Part shown: positions 50,319 through 59,661 of the stretch, one piece after another
Layout of the letters: each line of letters opens with the position of its first letter
How positions within the stretch are numbered: the stretch's first letter is position 1
DNA from: Ralstonia condita
GTDB taxonomy: Bacteria; Pseudomonadota; Gammaproteobacteria; Burkholderiales; Burkholderiaceae
Length of the DNA: 64,000 nt
Direction: 5' to 3'
NCBI RefSeq assembly: GCF_958405655.1
Contig: NZ_CATYWO010000001.1
Coordinates: forward strand, 1,240,001-1,304,000
Notes under the pieces: generated by a model
What the model saw: only the letters and a program-made list of their open reading frames with translations
Databases searched by the model: none
Told to the model about the DNA's origin: nothing
Position numbers and translations under genes: made by a program

Positions 50319-51013
50319 TGACCATGACCACGCTTCGTCAATCGCTCGAGCGCGACGAGGCAACATCCATGGCGACAACGCCGCCGTTCGCGCATTTCAA
50401 TGAGACCGCTTCGCAGACGGGCGGCCCTTACGTACACATCGGGCTTGCGCCGCGTCAGGCGGGTTTCGACATCTACGAGAAAGAGTTCGGCAACGTGCTG
50501 ACGACGCCGGACACGCGCGGTGAGCGCATCGCGCTGGAAGGCCGTGTCTTCGATGGTTCCGGCTCGCTCGTGCGCGATGTGCTGATCGAAATCTGGCAGG
50601 CCAATGCCGATGGCAAGTACGCCCATCCGGCGGACCGCCAGGACAAGCCGGTCGACCCGGCATTTCGCGGCTGGGGCCGCGCGGGCGCGGATTTCGATAC
50701 CGGCGTGTACCGTTTCGAAACCATCAAGCCGGGCGCGGTGGCCGGGCGCGGGGCATCGGTGCAGGCGCCGCATATCTGCATGATTCTGTTCGCGCGCGGC
50801 ATCAACCTGGGCCTGCACACGCGTGTGTACTTCAGCGATGAGACCGGCGCCAACGGCACCGACCCGGTACTCGGCGGCATCGAATGGGAAGTGCGCCGCA
50901 AGACGCTGATCGCCCAGCGCAGCGAGCGTAACGGCGAGGTGGTCTATACGTTCGACGTGCGCCTGCAGGACACGCCCGACGGCGGCGCCGAGACGGTCTT
51001 CTTCGATATCTGA
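50318..51013 (+). CDS. pcaG: Protocatechuate 3,4-dioxygenase alpha subunit
   Basis: The 231-aa PcaG forms the (alpha-beta) protomer with PcaH. It has LIEIWQANADGKYAHPADRQ and QAPHICMILFARG, the pattern of the alpha subunit, which lacks the full iron ligand set. The ATG at 50318 overlaps the pcaH stop (TGATG), so production of the two subunits is coupled. Alternative in-frame ATG at 50324. Confidence 0.95.
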   Translation: MTMTTLRQSLERDEATSMATTPPFAHFNETASQTGGPYVHIGLAPRQAGFDIYEKEFGNVLTTPDTRGERIALEGRVFDGSGSLVRDVLIEIWQANADGKYAHPADRQDKPVDPAFRGWGRAGADFDTGVYRFETIKPGAVAGRGASVQAPHICMILFARGINLGLHTRVYFSDETGANGTDPVLGGIEWEVRRKTLIAQRSERNGEVVYTFDVRLQDTPDGGAETVFFDI

Positions 51014-51033
51014 TCGCCGCATCACAGGGAACC

Positions 51034-51070
51034 ACGCCCGGCACTTGACGCTGCCGGGCGTCTTTTTTTT
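51034..51070 (+). terminator. Intrinsic terminator after pcaG
   Basis: ACGCCCGGCA - CTTGACGC - TGCCGGGCGT followed by eight T residues, 20 bp after the pcaG stop: a textbook rho-independent terminator. Confidence 0.92.
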
Positions 51071-51149
51071 CCGCGCGCAGCCCGCAAGACGTCACGCACA
51101 TGCCGATAATGGCGGGGTTGATCCATGATTTGCACCCGCCGCCATCGCC

Positions 51150-51734
51150 GTGACCCAACTCTCCCTTCCTGGCTTCGAAGCCATCCCGCAGGTGCCCGCG
51201 CATCGCCTGTTTCTGGCAATCAAGCCGGATTCCGCAACGGCAGAGCACATCGGGCGGCTGGTGGAACTATTGCGGCCCGCGGTCGGCTTCAAGGGCAAGG
51301 CGCTGCATGCGCACCGCTTGCATGTCACGCTGTATTACCTCGGGGATTTCGTCCAACCGCCCCCGGAGGACCTCATTGCGCGGATACGCGGTGCCGCCGA
51401 GGCGCTGGTCATGCCGCCATTCAGCGTCACGTTTGACCGCGTGGTGAGCTTGCATGGCCGCCGCGACAAGCGGCCTTTTGTCCTGGTGGGCAGCGATGAG
51501 GTCGCACCCCTGATGGCATTCCAGTCGGCCCTGGGCGAAGCGCTGCAGGAGGCGGGCGTCCCGCTGCCCGGGGGCCAGTTCAAGCCGCACGTCACGCTCC
51601 TGTATGACCGCGGCGGTTTCGCATCGAAGCCGGTCGAACCCGTGACCTGGACGGTACGTGACTTCATGCTGATCCACAGTTGGCTCGGCAAGACACGGTA
51701 CGACGAGCTGGGGCGCTGGTCGCTCACGGGTTAG
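51150..51734 (+). CDS. thpR: RNA 2',3'-cyclic phosphodiesterase (LigT/ThpR)
   Basis: The 194-aa protein belongs to the 2H phosphoesterase family with two HxT motifs, LHVTLYYLG (about residue 58) and PHVTLLYD (about 148), forming the catalytic pair. ThpR opens 2',3'-cyclic phosphates and can ligate tRNA halves. The start is GTG at 51150. It is convergent with the MFS gene. Confidence 0.93.
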   Translation: MTQLSLPGFEAIPQVPAHRLFLAIKPDSATAEHIGRLVELLRPAVGFKGKALHAHRLHVTLYYLGDFVQPPPEDLIARIRGAAEALVMPPFSVTFDRVVSLHGRRDKRPFVLVGSDEVAPLMAFQSALGEALQEAGVPLPGGQFKPHVTLLYDRGGFASKPVEPVTWTVRDFMLIHSWLGKTRYDELGRWSLTG

Positions 51735-51779
51735 TTGACGCCTGGCCCCGCGGTTCGCGATCGGTCCGCGGGCAGGGCG

Positions 51780-52979
51780 TCACGGTCTGCCTGCAGCGGC
51801 TCGGCGGGCGCCCAGCAGACCCAGGGCCAGTACGCAGAACACAGCGCCGGCGTGGAATGTGGCGGCAGGGCCTGCCCTGTCCCAGAGCAGCCCGGCCAGG
51901 GCGCTGGCTATCAGCATGGCCAGTCCGCTCACCAGGTTGAACATGCCGTAGGCGGTGCCACGCAGATCCGCGGGAGCGGTATCGGCCACCATGGTCGCCA
52001 GGAGACCTTGCGTGATCCCCATATGAATGCCCCACAGCACCACGCCCGCGATGACCACGCCCCAGTGGCCAAACATCCCGAGGATGAGATCGGCGGCAAT
52101 CAGCACCGCGAGGCCAAGCGCCAGCAGCGCGGTATGGCTTACGCGATCCGACAGCTTGCCGAACGGATACGCCGTCAGCGCGTAGACCACGTTCATTGCC
52201 ACCATCACCAGCGGCACCAGCGCGACGGGGATGCCTCCTTGCTGGGCACGCAACACCAGGAAGGCCTCCGAAAAGCGCGCTAGCGTAAACACGGCGCCAA
52301 TCACCACCACCCACCAGTACGCCGGGTCCAGCCGTTTGAGGTTGCTGCGGCGGATCGGGTTGGTGCGATGGGGGCCCGCGTGCGCATGCGGCTCGCGCAG
52401 GCCTAGCGTCAGCAACGCCACCGAGAGCAGCCCCGGCACCACGGCCACCCAGAACACCGCCCGGAAATCGTCCGCCCACAGCAGCATCAGGCCGGCAGCA
52501 AGCAGAGGGCCCAGGAATGCCCCTACCGTATCGAGCGATTGCCGCAGCCCGAACGCCGCCCCGCGCAATTCGGGCGGCGTGATGTCAGCGACCAGCGCAT
52601 CGCGCGGTGCGCCACGCACGCCCTTGCCGACACGGTCCAGCAGGCGCGCTGTCAGCACGATGCCCGCCGTGGGTGCGATGGCGAAGAGCGGCTTCGTGAA
52701 AGCGCCCAGCGCATAACCGAATATCGCCAAACCCTTGCGCCTGCCGAGGTAGTCGCTCAGCGCGCCGGAGAAGATCTTGACGATCAGCGCGGTCGATTCC
52801 GCCGCCCCTTCGATCACGCCCACGGTGAGCGCGCTCGCCCCCAGCACCGACACCATGAACAACGGCAGCAAGCTGTGGATCATCTCCGAGGCGATGTCCA
52901 TCAGCAGGCTGACGAAGCCGAGTACCCAGATGCCGGATGGAATCTGACGCAGGACGCTTGGGCGCGGGGTAGGGGTCAT
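51780..52979 (-). CDS. MFS transporter
   Basis: The 399-aa product has twelve hydrophobic helices and MFS-type loops (FSGALSDYLGRRKGLAIFGY; ARLLDRVGKGVRGAPRDALV). The RVGKGVRGAPRDAL pattern is common in one large bacterial MFS clade; the substrate is not evident. Its ATG at 52979 overlaps the hipA stop by four bases, so the two are translationally coupled and form one transcription unit with hipB. Confidence 0.88.
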   Translation of the reverse strand: MTPTPRPSVLRQIPSGIWVLGFVSLLMDIASEMIHSLLPLFMVSVLGASALTVGVIEGAAESTALIVKIFSGALSDYLGRRKGLAIFGYALGAFTKPLFAIAPTAGIVLTARLLDRVGKGVRGAPRDALVADITPPELRGAAFGLRQSLDTVGAFLGPLLAAGLMLLWADDFRAVFWVAVVPGLLSVALLTLGLREPHAHAGPHRTNPIRRSNLKRLDPAYWWVVVIGAVFTLARFSEAFLVLRAQQGGIPVALVPLVMVAMNVVYALTAYPFGKLSDRVSHTALLALGLAVLIAADLILGMFGHWGVVIAGVVLWGIHMGITQGLLATMVADTAPADLRGTAYGMFNLVSGLAMLIASALAGLLWDRAGPAATFHAGAVFCVLALGLLGARRAAAGRP

Positions 52980-54310
52980 GGCGTGGAGGCGAGTTCGGTT
53001 TGAAAGCGTTGGACTTGCGATCGGACTCCGGCGCGCACGGCCTCCCACACCCGTGCGGAAAAGTCGTGGGGCAGGATGGCCTCGACGCGGTCCAGCCCCG
53101 CGGGTGCACGCTCGACAAGGGCCTGCATCTGCGCAAACGCATCCGGAACCCCCGATTGTGCTGCCAGGGTTTGCCAGTGTCGCACGTGAATATCGGCCAG
53201 GCGGGCGTGCACATTCTTGCCGCGAAGCGCCATCGCCAAGCGAGCCCGATACGGCGAGAGCTGGTTCGGCCCGTCGCCCATGATTGGCCAGACAGAGAGC
53301 ACGTCGTACAGCGGCGTCATGCGGAAACGTCCGCCTCGCGCGATGGCCAGCGAGAAGTTCTTTGCATGCCCGTCCGTGGCCGCCAGCAGCCAGAAGGCAA
53401 GCTGCGCCAGTACGAAGCGGCGCTTGTCGTCGACAGCGTGTTCGGAGGCGGACAGCAAGCCAAGGCACGCGCGCATGCCCGGGCCGCCGTCGTTTTCGTA
53501 CTTGCGGTGCGCGGGTGTGCCAGTAGCCTGGCAGAAATCCTCTTGCGGCAGGCGCGCGATCCACGTGTTGCCCGGCATCCAGCGGCGGTCGAAGCGTTCG
53601 ACGGCCAGCACCTTGCGATCGCCGAAGCGCGCCATTTCCGTCCGGGCCACATCGAGCCCCCATGCCGCCAGCAACTGCGCACACAGCCATTCGTTGTCGA
53701 CGGAGTCCTGCATGTCCGCGCGAATGTTGCCGATCAGGCCCAGCGGCAGCTTGAGGATATGCGTGGTGGGCGTGGCGCCCAGCGGCCGATGCCATGTGTT
53801 GCCGATGCGCAGCAGGGCAGTCTTCTCCTGCGCGCCGGCAATCGAGATCCGGAAGGCATCAGGGTCGTCAGCGTCCTCGCCCAGTGCAGGCGTGGCGGTC
53901 AGGTTCTGCAGCAACGCATCGACCCGAGCCTCGGTGAGGGGCTCGCTGTCGATGCGGTCGTAGCCGGTGGGCGCCATGCCCGGTGGCAGGAGTTGCACTG
54001 CGCCCACGCAATCGCGTCCGATGGCGGCCAGCAAGTCGGCTGCGTGGGTGGAGGCCAGGCCGAAGCGACGTCTCACGCGCTCGCGAATGGACTGAGCGTC
54101 GGGCAGCAGGTTGTCAAAGTAATCGTCGACCACTTGCCCGCGCAGTTCGGGCACACCGGCCGGAATGGGCAGAGACAGTGACAACGGGCGTGCGTTGGGC
54201 GAGCGCAACCACGCCTCGTCATAACGCAGGATTGGCACGCCGGCACGGCTGGCCGTCCAGACGCCGACATGCTCGCCGTTCATCCACAGGTGGAGTTCGG
54301 GATGAGCCAT
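52976..54310 (-). CDS. hipA: HipA-family serine/threonine kinase toxin
   Basis: HipA toxins phosphorylate targets such as glutamyl-tRNA synthetase and cause persistence. The 444-aa protein has the N-terminal HipA domain, the Gly/Ser-rich loop SIAGAQEKTAL, the catalytic loop TDGHAKNFSL and the following YDVLS metal segment, so the kinase core looks complete. hipB ends three bases upstream, as expected of a toxin-antitoxin operon. Confidence 0.95.
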   Translation of the reverse strand: MAHPELHLWMNGEHVGVWTASRAGVPILRYDEAWLRSPNARPLSLSLPIPAGVPELRGQVVDDYFDNLLPDAQSIRERVRRRFGLASTHAADLLAAIGRDCVGAVQLLPPGMAPTGYDRIDSEPLTEARVDALLQNLTATPALGEDADDPDAFRISIAGAQEKTALLRIGNTWHRPLGATPTTHILKLPLGLIGNIRADMQDSVDNEWLCAQLLAAWGLDVARTEMARFGDRKVLAVERFDRRWMPGNTWIARLPQEDFCQATGTPAHRKYENDGGPGMRACLGLLSASEHAVDDKRRFVLAQLAFWLLAATDGHAKNFSLAIARGGRFRMTPLYDVLSVWPIMGDGPNQLSPYRARLAMALRGKNVHARLADIHVRHWQTLAAQSGVPDAFAQMQALVERAPAGLDRVEAILPHDFSARVWEAVRAGVRSQVQRFQTELASTP

Positions 54311-54313
54311 GGC

Positions 54314-54568
54314 TTACCAGTCAGCCGGCGTGTCGGCGGCTGGCGGGACTGTGCGCACCGCCAGTTGCGCGCCCAACGCATGCAGGATGCGCAGTAGTTG
54401 CTCGAAGCTGACGGCCCCTGGGTCTTTCTCGATGTCGGCGATGCGGTTCTGGCTCACGCCGAGCAGGGCGCCGAGTTGCGCCTGCGTCAGTCCGCGTGCC
54501 TTGCGCAGCGACTTCAGATGCGCCGACAGCTGTGGTGCGGAAGACAGTTGCGTATCCATGATGATCAC
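54314..54568 (-). CDS. hipB: HipB-like antitoxin
   Basis: The 84-aa protein has an XRE-type HTH: LKSLRKARGLTQAQLGALLG then VSQNRIADIEKDPGAVSFEQ, with a hydrophobic strand near the C-terminus and a proline-rich tail like that of HipB, which blocks HipA. Start options are 54568, 54562 and 54559; the last (MDTQLSS) lacks a stronger ribosome site. It should repress its own promoter via the palindromes upstream. Confidence 0.9.
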   Translation of the reverse strand: MIIMDTQLSSAPQLSAHLKSLRKARGLTQAQLGALLGVSQNRIADIEKDPGAVSFEQLLRILHALGAQLAVRTVPPAADTPADW

Positions 54569-54576
54569 CTCAAGAC

Positions 54577-54650
54577 GATAACGGTAGCTTATCGGCTTTA
54601 AGCGATAATTGCAATATATCGCTCAGGGGTGATTATTTTGCGATATCGCT
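54577..54650. promoter_or_regulatory. Cluster of palindromic operators upstream of hipB
   Basis: Three inverted repeats are stacked: CGATAA-N7-TTATCG (54577-54595), AGCGATA-N9-TATCGCT (54602-54624) and the perfect palindrome GCGATATCGC (54641-54650). They share the half-site GCGATA/TATCGC. This is like the multiple HipB operators of E. coli. The gap 54651-55024 shows no gene I can support. Confidence 0.75.
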
Positions 54651-55024
54651 CCTGGACGATATCAAGGCTATCGCGTCGGAGGGCGCGCAAGCGCCTTTCC
54701 GGCCAGTGCGGATGCATAGGGGGCATCCGGCTCCGCGTGGCTCCATCCTGCGGCGGCCAGCCGTGTCGAACCTCATAGCGGCAGTATGAAGGCGCAAACC
54801 AAGCGATGGGCGGCGTTGGCGCACGTGGTGGCGGATGCCGTCGCTGTTTTCCTGGCGTGGCTCACGCCGGAGGCGTGCATTTTCGCTTGTGACGTTGGCG
54901 TTTTTCTGCGCATAAGCCGGATTTATGAAACAATATCGGGTTAATCACTAGTGGGCACTGGTACGGTTTGCGCGGGAATTACGCCGCTTTTGCGTCGTTC
55001 TCCTGTGAATGCCACCGTTCAGAC

Positions 55025-55663
55025 ATGACTTACGCCGTCAAGGAAATTTTCTACACGCTGCAAGGCGAGGGTGCCAACACCGGCCGCGCAGCAGTCTTCT
55101 GCCGCTTTGCCGGCTGCAATCTCTGGAGTGGGCGCGAAGCCGATCGCGCCACCGCCATCTGCCAGTTCTGTGACACCGACTTCGTCGGCACGGACGGTAC
55201 GCAAGGCGGCAAATACCCCACTGCCGACGCACTTGCCGATACCGTCGCCGCCGAATGGCCGGACAGCACCAGCGGCGGCAAACCGCTCGTCATCTGCACC
55301 GGCGGCGAGCCGCTGCTGCAACTCGACACGCCGCTGATCGACGCGCTGCACGCACGCGGCTTCGAAATCGCCATCGAGACCAACGGCACCATCGCCGTGC
55401 CGGAAGGCATCGACTGGGTGTGCGTGAGCCCCAAGATGGGTTCCGAACTCGTCGTCACGCGCGGCGACGAGCTGAAGGTGGTGATCCCGCAAGACGGGCA
55501 GGACCTCGACGCATACGAACGGCTGGATTTCCAGCATTTCTTCCTGCAGGCCATGGACGGCCCGCTTGCCCGGCAGAATACGGCGGCAGCCGTTGCGCTG
55601 TGCCAGCGCCGGCCGCGCTGGCGCCTGTCGCTGCAAACCCATAAGATGCTGGGCATCCGCTAA
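55025..55663 (+). CDS. queE: 7-carboxy-7-deazaguanine synthase
   Basis: QueE is a radical-SAM enzyme that makes 7-carboxy-7-deazaguanine for queuosine. The 212-aa protein has the cluster loop CX14CX2C (starting GCNLW and ending CQFC), the variant first described in Burkholderia multivorans, and TGGEPLLQ. The ATG at 55025 begins MTYAVKEIFYTLQGEG; the longer frame upstream is not needed. The next pathway gene, queD, follows 78 bp downstream. Confidence 0.94.
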   Translation: MTYAVKEIFYTLQGEGANTGRAAVFCRFAGCNLWSGREADRATAICQFCDTDFVGTDGTQGGKYPTADALADTVAAEWPDSTSGGKPLVICTGGEPLLQLDTPLIDALHARGFEIAIETNGTIAVPEGIDWVCVSPKMGSELVVTRGDELKVVIPQDGQDLDAYERLDFQHFFLQAMDGPLARQNTAAAVALCQRRPRWRLSLQTHKMLGIR

Positions 55664-55741
55664 GGCGGGCCGCAGCACTTTGTCCCCGGTTTTCTGCCGG
55701 TTCCAGCCGTTTCGCGGCGCCTGCTGCCGCCACCTTGCTCC

Positions 55742-56218
55742 ATGACCAAGACCGTTTCCATCACGCGCCGGCTCGAATTCGACGCCGGCCATCGCATCCC
55801 GGGCCATGCGGGCCAGTGCCGCAATCTGCACGGCCACCGCTACCAACTCGAACTCACGCTCGAAGGCGTTGTCCTGCACAACGACAAGGCTGCCGACGAC
55901 GGGATGATTCTCGACTTCGGCGACGTCAAGCAGCTCGCCAACAAGCACCTCGTCGACCTCTGGGATCACGCCTTCCTCGTCTATCGCGGCGATACCAAGC
56001 TGGTCGAATTCCTGAACGATATGGAAGGCGGTCACAAGACCGTCGTGCTGAATGACGTCCCCACCGTCGAGAACCTCGCGCAGATTGCGTTCGACATTCT
56101 CGAGCCAGTGTTTCGCAACACGTTTGGGCACCATCTGCGTCTGTCCAAGCTCGTGCTGTACGAAACCCCGAACTGCTGGGCCGACGTGAAGCTCGCACGC
56201 CCGCACGAGCAGGACTGA
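55742..56218 (+). CDS. queD: 6-carboxytetrahydropterin synthase
   Basis: QueD converts 7,8-dihydroneopterin triphosphate to 6-carboxytetrahydropterin, the substrate of QueE. The 158-aa T-fold enzyme has the zinc-binding histidines in FDAGHRIPGH and LHGHRY, the catalytic Cys in GQCRN and WDHAFL. It lies between queE and tadA on one strand. Confidence 0.94.
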   Translation: MTKTVSITRRLEFDAGHRIPGHAGQCRNLHGHRYQLELTLEGVVLHNDKAADDGMILDFGDVKQLANKHLVDLWDHAFLVYRGDTKLVEFLNDMEGGHKTVVLNDVPTVENLAQIAFDILEPVFRNTFGHHLRLSKLVLYETPNCWADVKLARPHEQD

Positions 56219-56228
56219 ATCCCTTCGC

Positions 56229-56777
56229 ATGACGTCGCCGCACGTTCTGACACCGCCTGCCGGCATGAGCACCCACGAGCGAGACGGCTACTGGATGCAG
56301 CAGGCGCTCGTGCAGGCCAGGTTCGCATGGGGGCAGGGCGAGGTGCCTGTGGGTGCCGTGGTCGTGCGCGGCAACGAGATCGTCGGCGTCGGCTACAACG
56401 CCCCGATCGGCACGCACGATCCATCCGCGCATGCCGAAATGCGCGCCCTGCGCCAGGCCGCCGAAAAGCTCGGCAACTACCGCCTGCCCGACTGCGAAGT
56501 CTTTGTGACCCTGGAGCCGTGCGTGATGTGCGCCGGCGCCATGCTGCATGCCCGCGTGGCGCGGGTCGTGTATGGCGCGCCGGACCCAAAGACGGGCGCC
56601 GCCGGCAGCATTCTCGACCTGTTTGCCGAGACGCGGCTGAACCACCAGACTGCCATCACCGGCAGCGTGCTTGCGCAGGAATGCGGCGACATGCTGCGCG
56701 CCTTCTTTGCCGAGCGCCGTGCGAGCCAACGTGCTGCGCGGCTTGCTGCCATCGAATCCGACGACTGCGCCCCATGA
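56229..56777 (+). CDS. tadA: tRNA-specific adenosine deaminase
   Basis: TadA deaminates A34 to inosine in tRNA-Arg(ACG). The 182-aa protein has the zinc-hydrolase motif HAEMRAL (His, catalytic Glu) and LEPCVMCAGAML (two Cys ligands). An in-frame ATG at 56265 would give a 170-aa protein nearer the usual length; 56229 is the first start. The stop overlaps the ldcA ATG (ATGA). Confidence 0.94.
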   Translation: MTSPHVLTPPAGMSTHERDGYWMQQALVQARFAWGQGEVPVGAVVVRGNEIVGVGYNAPIGTHDPSAHAEMRALRQAAEKLGNYRLPDCEVFVTLEPCVMCAGAMLHARVARVVYGAPDPKTGAAGSILDLFAETRLNHQTAITGSVLAQECGDMLRAFFAERRASQRAARLAAIESDDCAP

Positions 56778-57694
56778 TCACCGTTCGCCTGATCGCTCCT
56801 TCCGGCTACCCGAATGACGCGGAAATTGCCAGCCGAGGCATTGCGACGCTGCGTGCGCAAGGCTGCGAGTTCGTCAACGAGGCATGCCTCGCGCGCCAGC
56901 ATCAACGCTTTGCCGGCGACGACGAGGCGCGGCTGGCGGACCTGCACCAGATCGGCACCGGCGCCGGCCAGGAGATCGCGATGGCCGTCCGCGGTGGCTA
57001 TGGGCTGACCCGGCTGCTGGACCGCATCGATTTTGCGGCCATCCACCAGCGCGCGCAGGCTACCGATACCATTATCGTCGGCCATAGTGATTTCACGGCG
57101 TTCTCGCTGGCTTATCTGGCTGCCACGGGCGGAGTGAGCTTCGCGGGGCCGCATCTGTGCTCCGATTTCGGCCTGGCTGAGGTGGATGCCTTCATGGTCG
57201 AGCATTTCTGGGGCATCCTGCGTGAGCCCGCGTACCGGCTGCGCGTCGAGGCGCCGCAGGCTGCAGGCCAGGGCGGGCGCATCACCGGCAAGCTGTGGGG
57301 CGGCAACCTGGCCATGCTCTGCAGCCTGATTGGCACTCCCTATCTGCCGAAGATCGAGGGCGGCATTCTCTTCGTTGAAGACATCAACGAGCACCCGTAC
57401 CGGGTCGAGCGCATGCTGCTGCAACTGGAGCAGGCCGGCGTGCTGCCGAACCAGCAAGCGCTGGTATTGGGCGATTTTTCCGGCTACCGCACGACGCCGT
57501 ACGACGCGGGTTATGACTTTGACGCCATGCGAGACTACCTTGCCGAGCGCTTGCCGATTCCGGTCTTGAGCGGCCTGCCGTTTGGCCATTGCCCCACCAA
57601 GGCCACGTTACCCATCGGCGCGCAGGCCGGGTTGGAATTCGACTCTGCGGGCTTTACGTTGCATCTGTCGCGGTATCCGACGCTGCACCGATAG
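56774..57694 (+). CDS. ldcA: Murein tetrapeptide LD-carboxypeptidase
   Basis: LdcA removes the terminal D-Ala from murein tetrapeptides in cell-wall recycling. The 306-aa S66 serine peptidase has the nucleophile region RGGYG and VGHSDFTAF, the KLWGGNLAML segment and EDINEHPY. Its ATG overlaps the tadA stop by four bases, so the two genes are coupled. Confidence 0.93.
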   Translation: MITVRLIAPSGYPNDAEIASRGIATLRAQGCEFVNEACLARQHQRFAGDDEARLADLHQIGTGAGQEIAMAVRGGYGLTRLLDRIDFAAIHQRAQATDTIIVGHSDFTAFSLAYLAATGGVSFAGPHLCSDFGLAEVDAFMVEHFWGILREPAYRLRVEAPQAAGQGGRITGKLWGGNLAMLCSLIGTPYLPKIEGGILFVEDINEHPYRVERMLLQLEQAGVLPNQQALVLGDFSGYRTTPYDAGYDFDAMRDYLAERLPIPVLSGLPFGHCPTKATLPIGAQAGLEFDSAGFTLHLSRYPTLHR

Positions 57695-57804
57695 GCCGAC
57701 CGCCCGTCCGGGTCATGGCCGGATGGTAAAATGCCAGGTTTTCCAACCGGTGCGCGCAAAGTGCTTGCGGCGCCCGCTCACTGCTTTTCAATCAAGGTTC
57801 CCAC

Positions 57805-59427
57805 GTGCTTTCCACCGCCAATGTCACCATGCAGTTCGGGCCCAAGCCCTTGTTCGAGAACATCTCGGTCAAGTTCGGCGAGGGCAATCGCTATGGCCTG
57901 ATCGGCGCCAATGGCTGCGGCAAGTCGACGTTCATGAAGATCCTGGGCGGCGACCTCGAGCCGAGCGGGGGCAACGTGATGCTGGAACCCGGCGTGCGCC
58001 TGGGCAAGCTGCGCCAGGATCAGTTCGCCTACGAAGACATGCGCGTGCTGGACGTGGTGATGATGGGTCACACCGAAATGTGGGCTGCCGCGCAGGAACG
58101 CGACGCCATCTACGCCAACCCGGACGCGACCGACGACGACTACATGAAAGCCGCCGACCTGGAGGCCAAGTACGCCGAATACGACGGCTACACCGCCGAA
58201 GCCCGCGCGGGCGAGCTGCTGCTCGGCGTGGGCATCCCGACCGACCAGCACAGCGGCCCGATGAGCAACGTCGCGCCCGGCTGGAAGCTGCGCGTGCTGC
58301 TGGCCCAGGCGCTGTTCTCGAACCCGGACGTGCTGCTGCTGGACGAGCCGACCAACAACCTCGACATCAACACGATCCGCTGGCTGGAATCGGTGCTCAA
58401 CGAGCGCAATTCCACCATGATCATCATCTCCCACGATCGCCACTTCCTGAATTCGGTCTGCACGCACATGGCTGATATGGACTACGGCACGCTCAAGGTC
58501 TACCCGGGCAATTACGACGACTACATGGAAGCCTCCATGCAGGCGCGCGAACGCCTGCAGGCTGCCAACGCGCGGGCCAAGGAGCGTATCTCCGACCTGC
58601 AGGACTTCGTGCGCCGCTTCTCGGCCAACAAGTCCAAGGCGCGCCAGGCTACGTCGCGCCTGAAGATGATCGACAAGATCAAGGTGGAAGACATCAAGCC
58701 GTCGTCGCGTCAGAACCCGTTCATCCGCTTCGAGTTCGAAAAGAAGCTGCACAACCTGGCGGTGGAAACCGACAACGCGCGCAAGACGTACGACCGCAAG
58801 ATTTTCGACGGCCTGACCATGGCCGTACGCGCGGGCGAGCGGATTGCCATCATCGGTGAGAACGGCGCCGGCAAGACCACGCTGCTGCGCTGCCTGCTGA
58901 ACGGCGCCGTCAAGACCGGCGTACAGCGCGGCATCGAGGTCGACGGTGGCACCGTCAAGTGGGCCGAACACGCCAACGTCGGCTACATGCCGCAGGACAC
59001 CTACGAAGAATTCCCGGAAGACCGCGACCTGATGGACTGGATGAGCCAGTGGACGCAGGCCGGCGACGACGACCAGTCGCTGCGCGGCACGATGGGCCGT
59101 CTGCTGTTCTCCGCCGACGACATCAAGAAGAGCGTGAAGGTGCTCTCTGGTGGCGAGAAGGGCCGCATGATCTGGGGCAAGCTCATGCTCGGCCGCCACA
59201 ACGTGCTGGCGCTGGACGAGCCGACCAACCACATGGACATGGAGTCGATCGAGTCGCTGCAGATCGCGCTGGACAAGTTCGAGGGCACGCTGATCTTCGT
59301 GTCGCACGACCGCGAGTTCGTGAGCGGTCTGGCCACGCGCATCATTGAAATTCGCACCGACGGCACGCTCACCGACTACCTCGGCACCTACGACGAATAC
59401 CTGCAGAGCCAGGGCGTGGAAGTCTGA
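57805..59427 (+). CDS. ybiT: ABC-F ATPase, YbiT type
   Basis: ABC-F proteins bind the ribosome E-site and rescue or tune translation. The 540-aa protein has two ATPase domains: Walker A GANGCGKST (about 34-42) and GENGAGKTT, Walker B segments LLLDEPTNNLD and ALDEPTNHMD, a second-domain signature LSGGEKGR, and the interdomain linker rich in Lys/Arg (about 240-310). The first-domain signature is degenerate (VAPGWKLR), as in YbiT. The start is GTG at 57805. Confidence 0.95.
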   Translation: MLSTANVTMQFGPKPLFENISVKFGEGNRYGLIGANGCGKSTFMKILGGDLEPSGGNVMLEPGVRLGKLRQDQFAYEDMRVLDVVMMGHTEMWAAAQERDAIYANPDATDDDYMKAADLEAKYAEYDGYTAEARAGELLLGVGIPTDQHSGPMSNVAPGWKLRVLLAQALFSNPDVLLLDEPTNNLDINTIRWLESVLNERNSTMIIISHDRHFLNSVCTHMADMDYGTLKVYPGNYDDYMEASMQARERLQAANARAKERISDLQDFVRRFSANKSKARQATSRLKMIDKIKVEDIKPSSRQNPFIRFEFEKKLHNLAVETDNARKTYDRKIFDGLTMAVRAGERIAIIGENGAGKTTLLRCLLNGAVKTGVQRGIEVDGGTVKWAEHANVGYMPQDTYEEFPEDRDLMDWMSQWTQAGDDDQSLRGTMGRLLFSADDIKKSVKVLSGGEKGRMIWGKLMLGRHNVLALDEPTNHMDMESIESLQIALDKFEGTLIFVSHDREFVSGLATRIIEIRTDGTLTDYLGTYDEYLQSQGVEV

Positions 59428-59451
59428 ACGTCGATCGTTCACCGTCACCCA

Positions 59452-59480
59452 GGGGCCGCCGATGTGCGGCCTCCTTTTTT
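59452..59480 (+). terminator. Intrinsic terminator after ybiT
   Basis: GGGGCCGC - CGATGT - GCGGCCTCC followed by a run of T residues, 25 bp after the ybiT stop. Confidence 0.85.
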
Positions 59481-59661
59481 TGGGGGCAGCGTTCCCCGCA
59501 AGGTGAGCGTGCCTTGTCCCGTTGGGACCGACCGACCCGCGACGTGCCGCCCGCCAAGGCTCGTTGACAGTGCCTCCGCCTGATTCCAGAATGCCCTGGC
59601 CGAACGCCGCACCGGCATCTCAGCCGCGGCGTTCAGCGCCAGCAAAGAACAATCAAGACAT

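Noticed and set aside
57778..59448. 556-aa open frame on the minus strand across ybiT
   Set aside because: Antisense shadow of a long GC-rich gene, with Val/Ala/His-rich composition and no recognisable domain.
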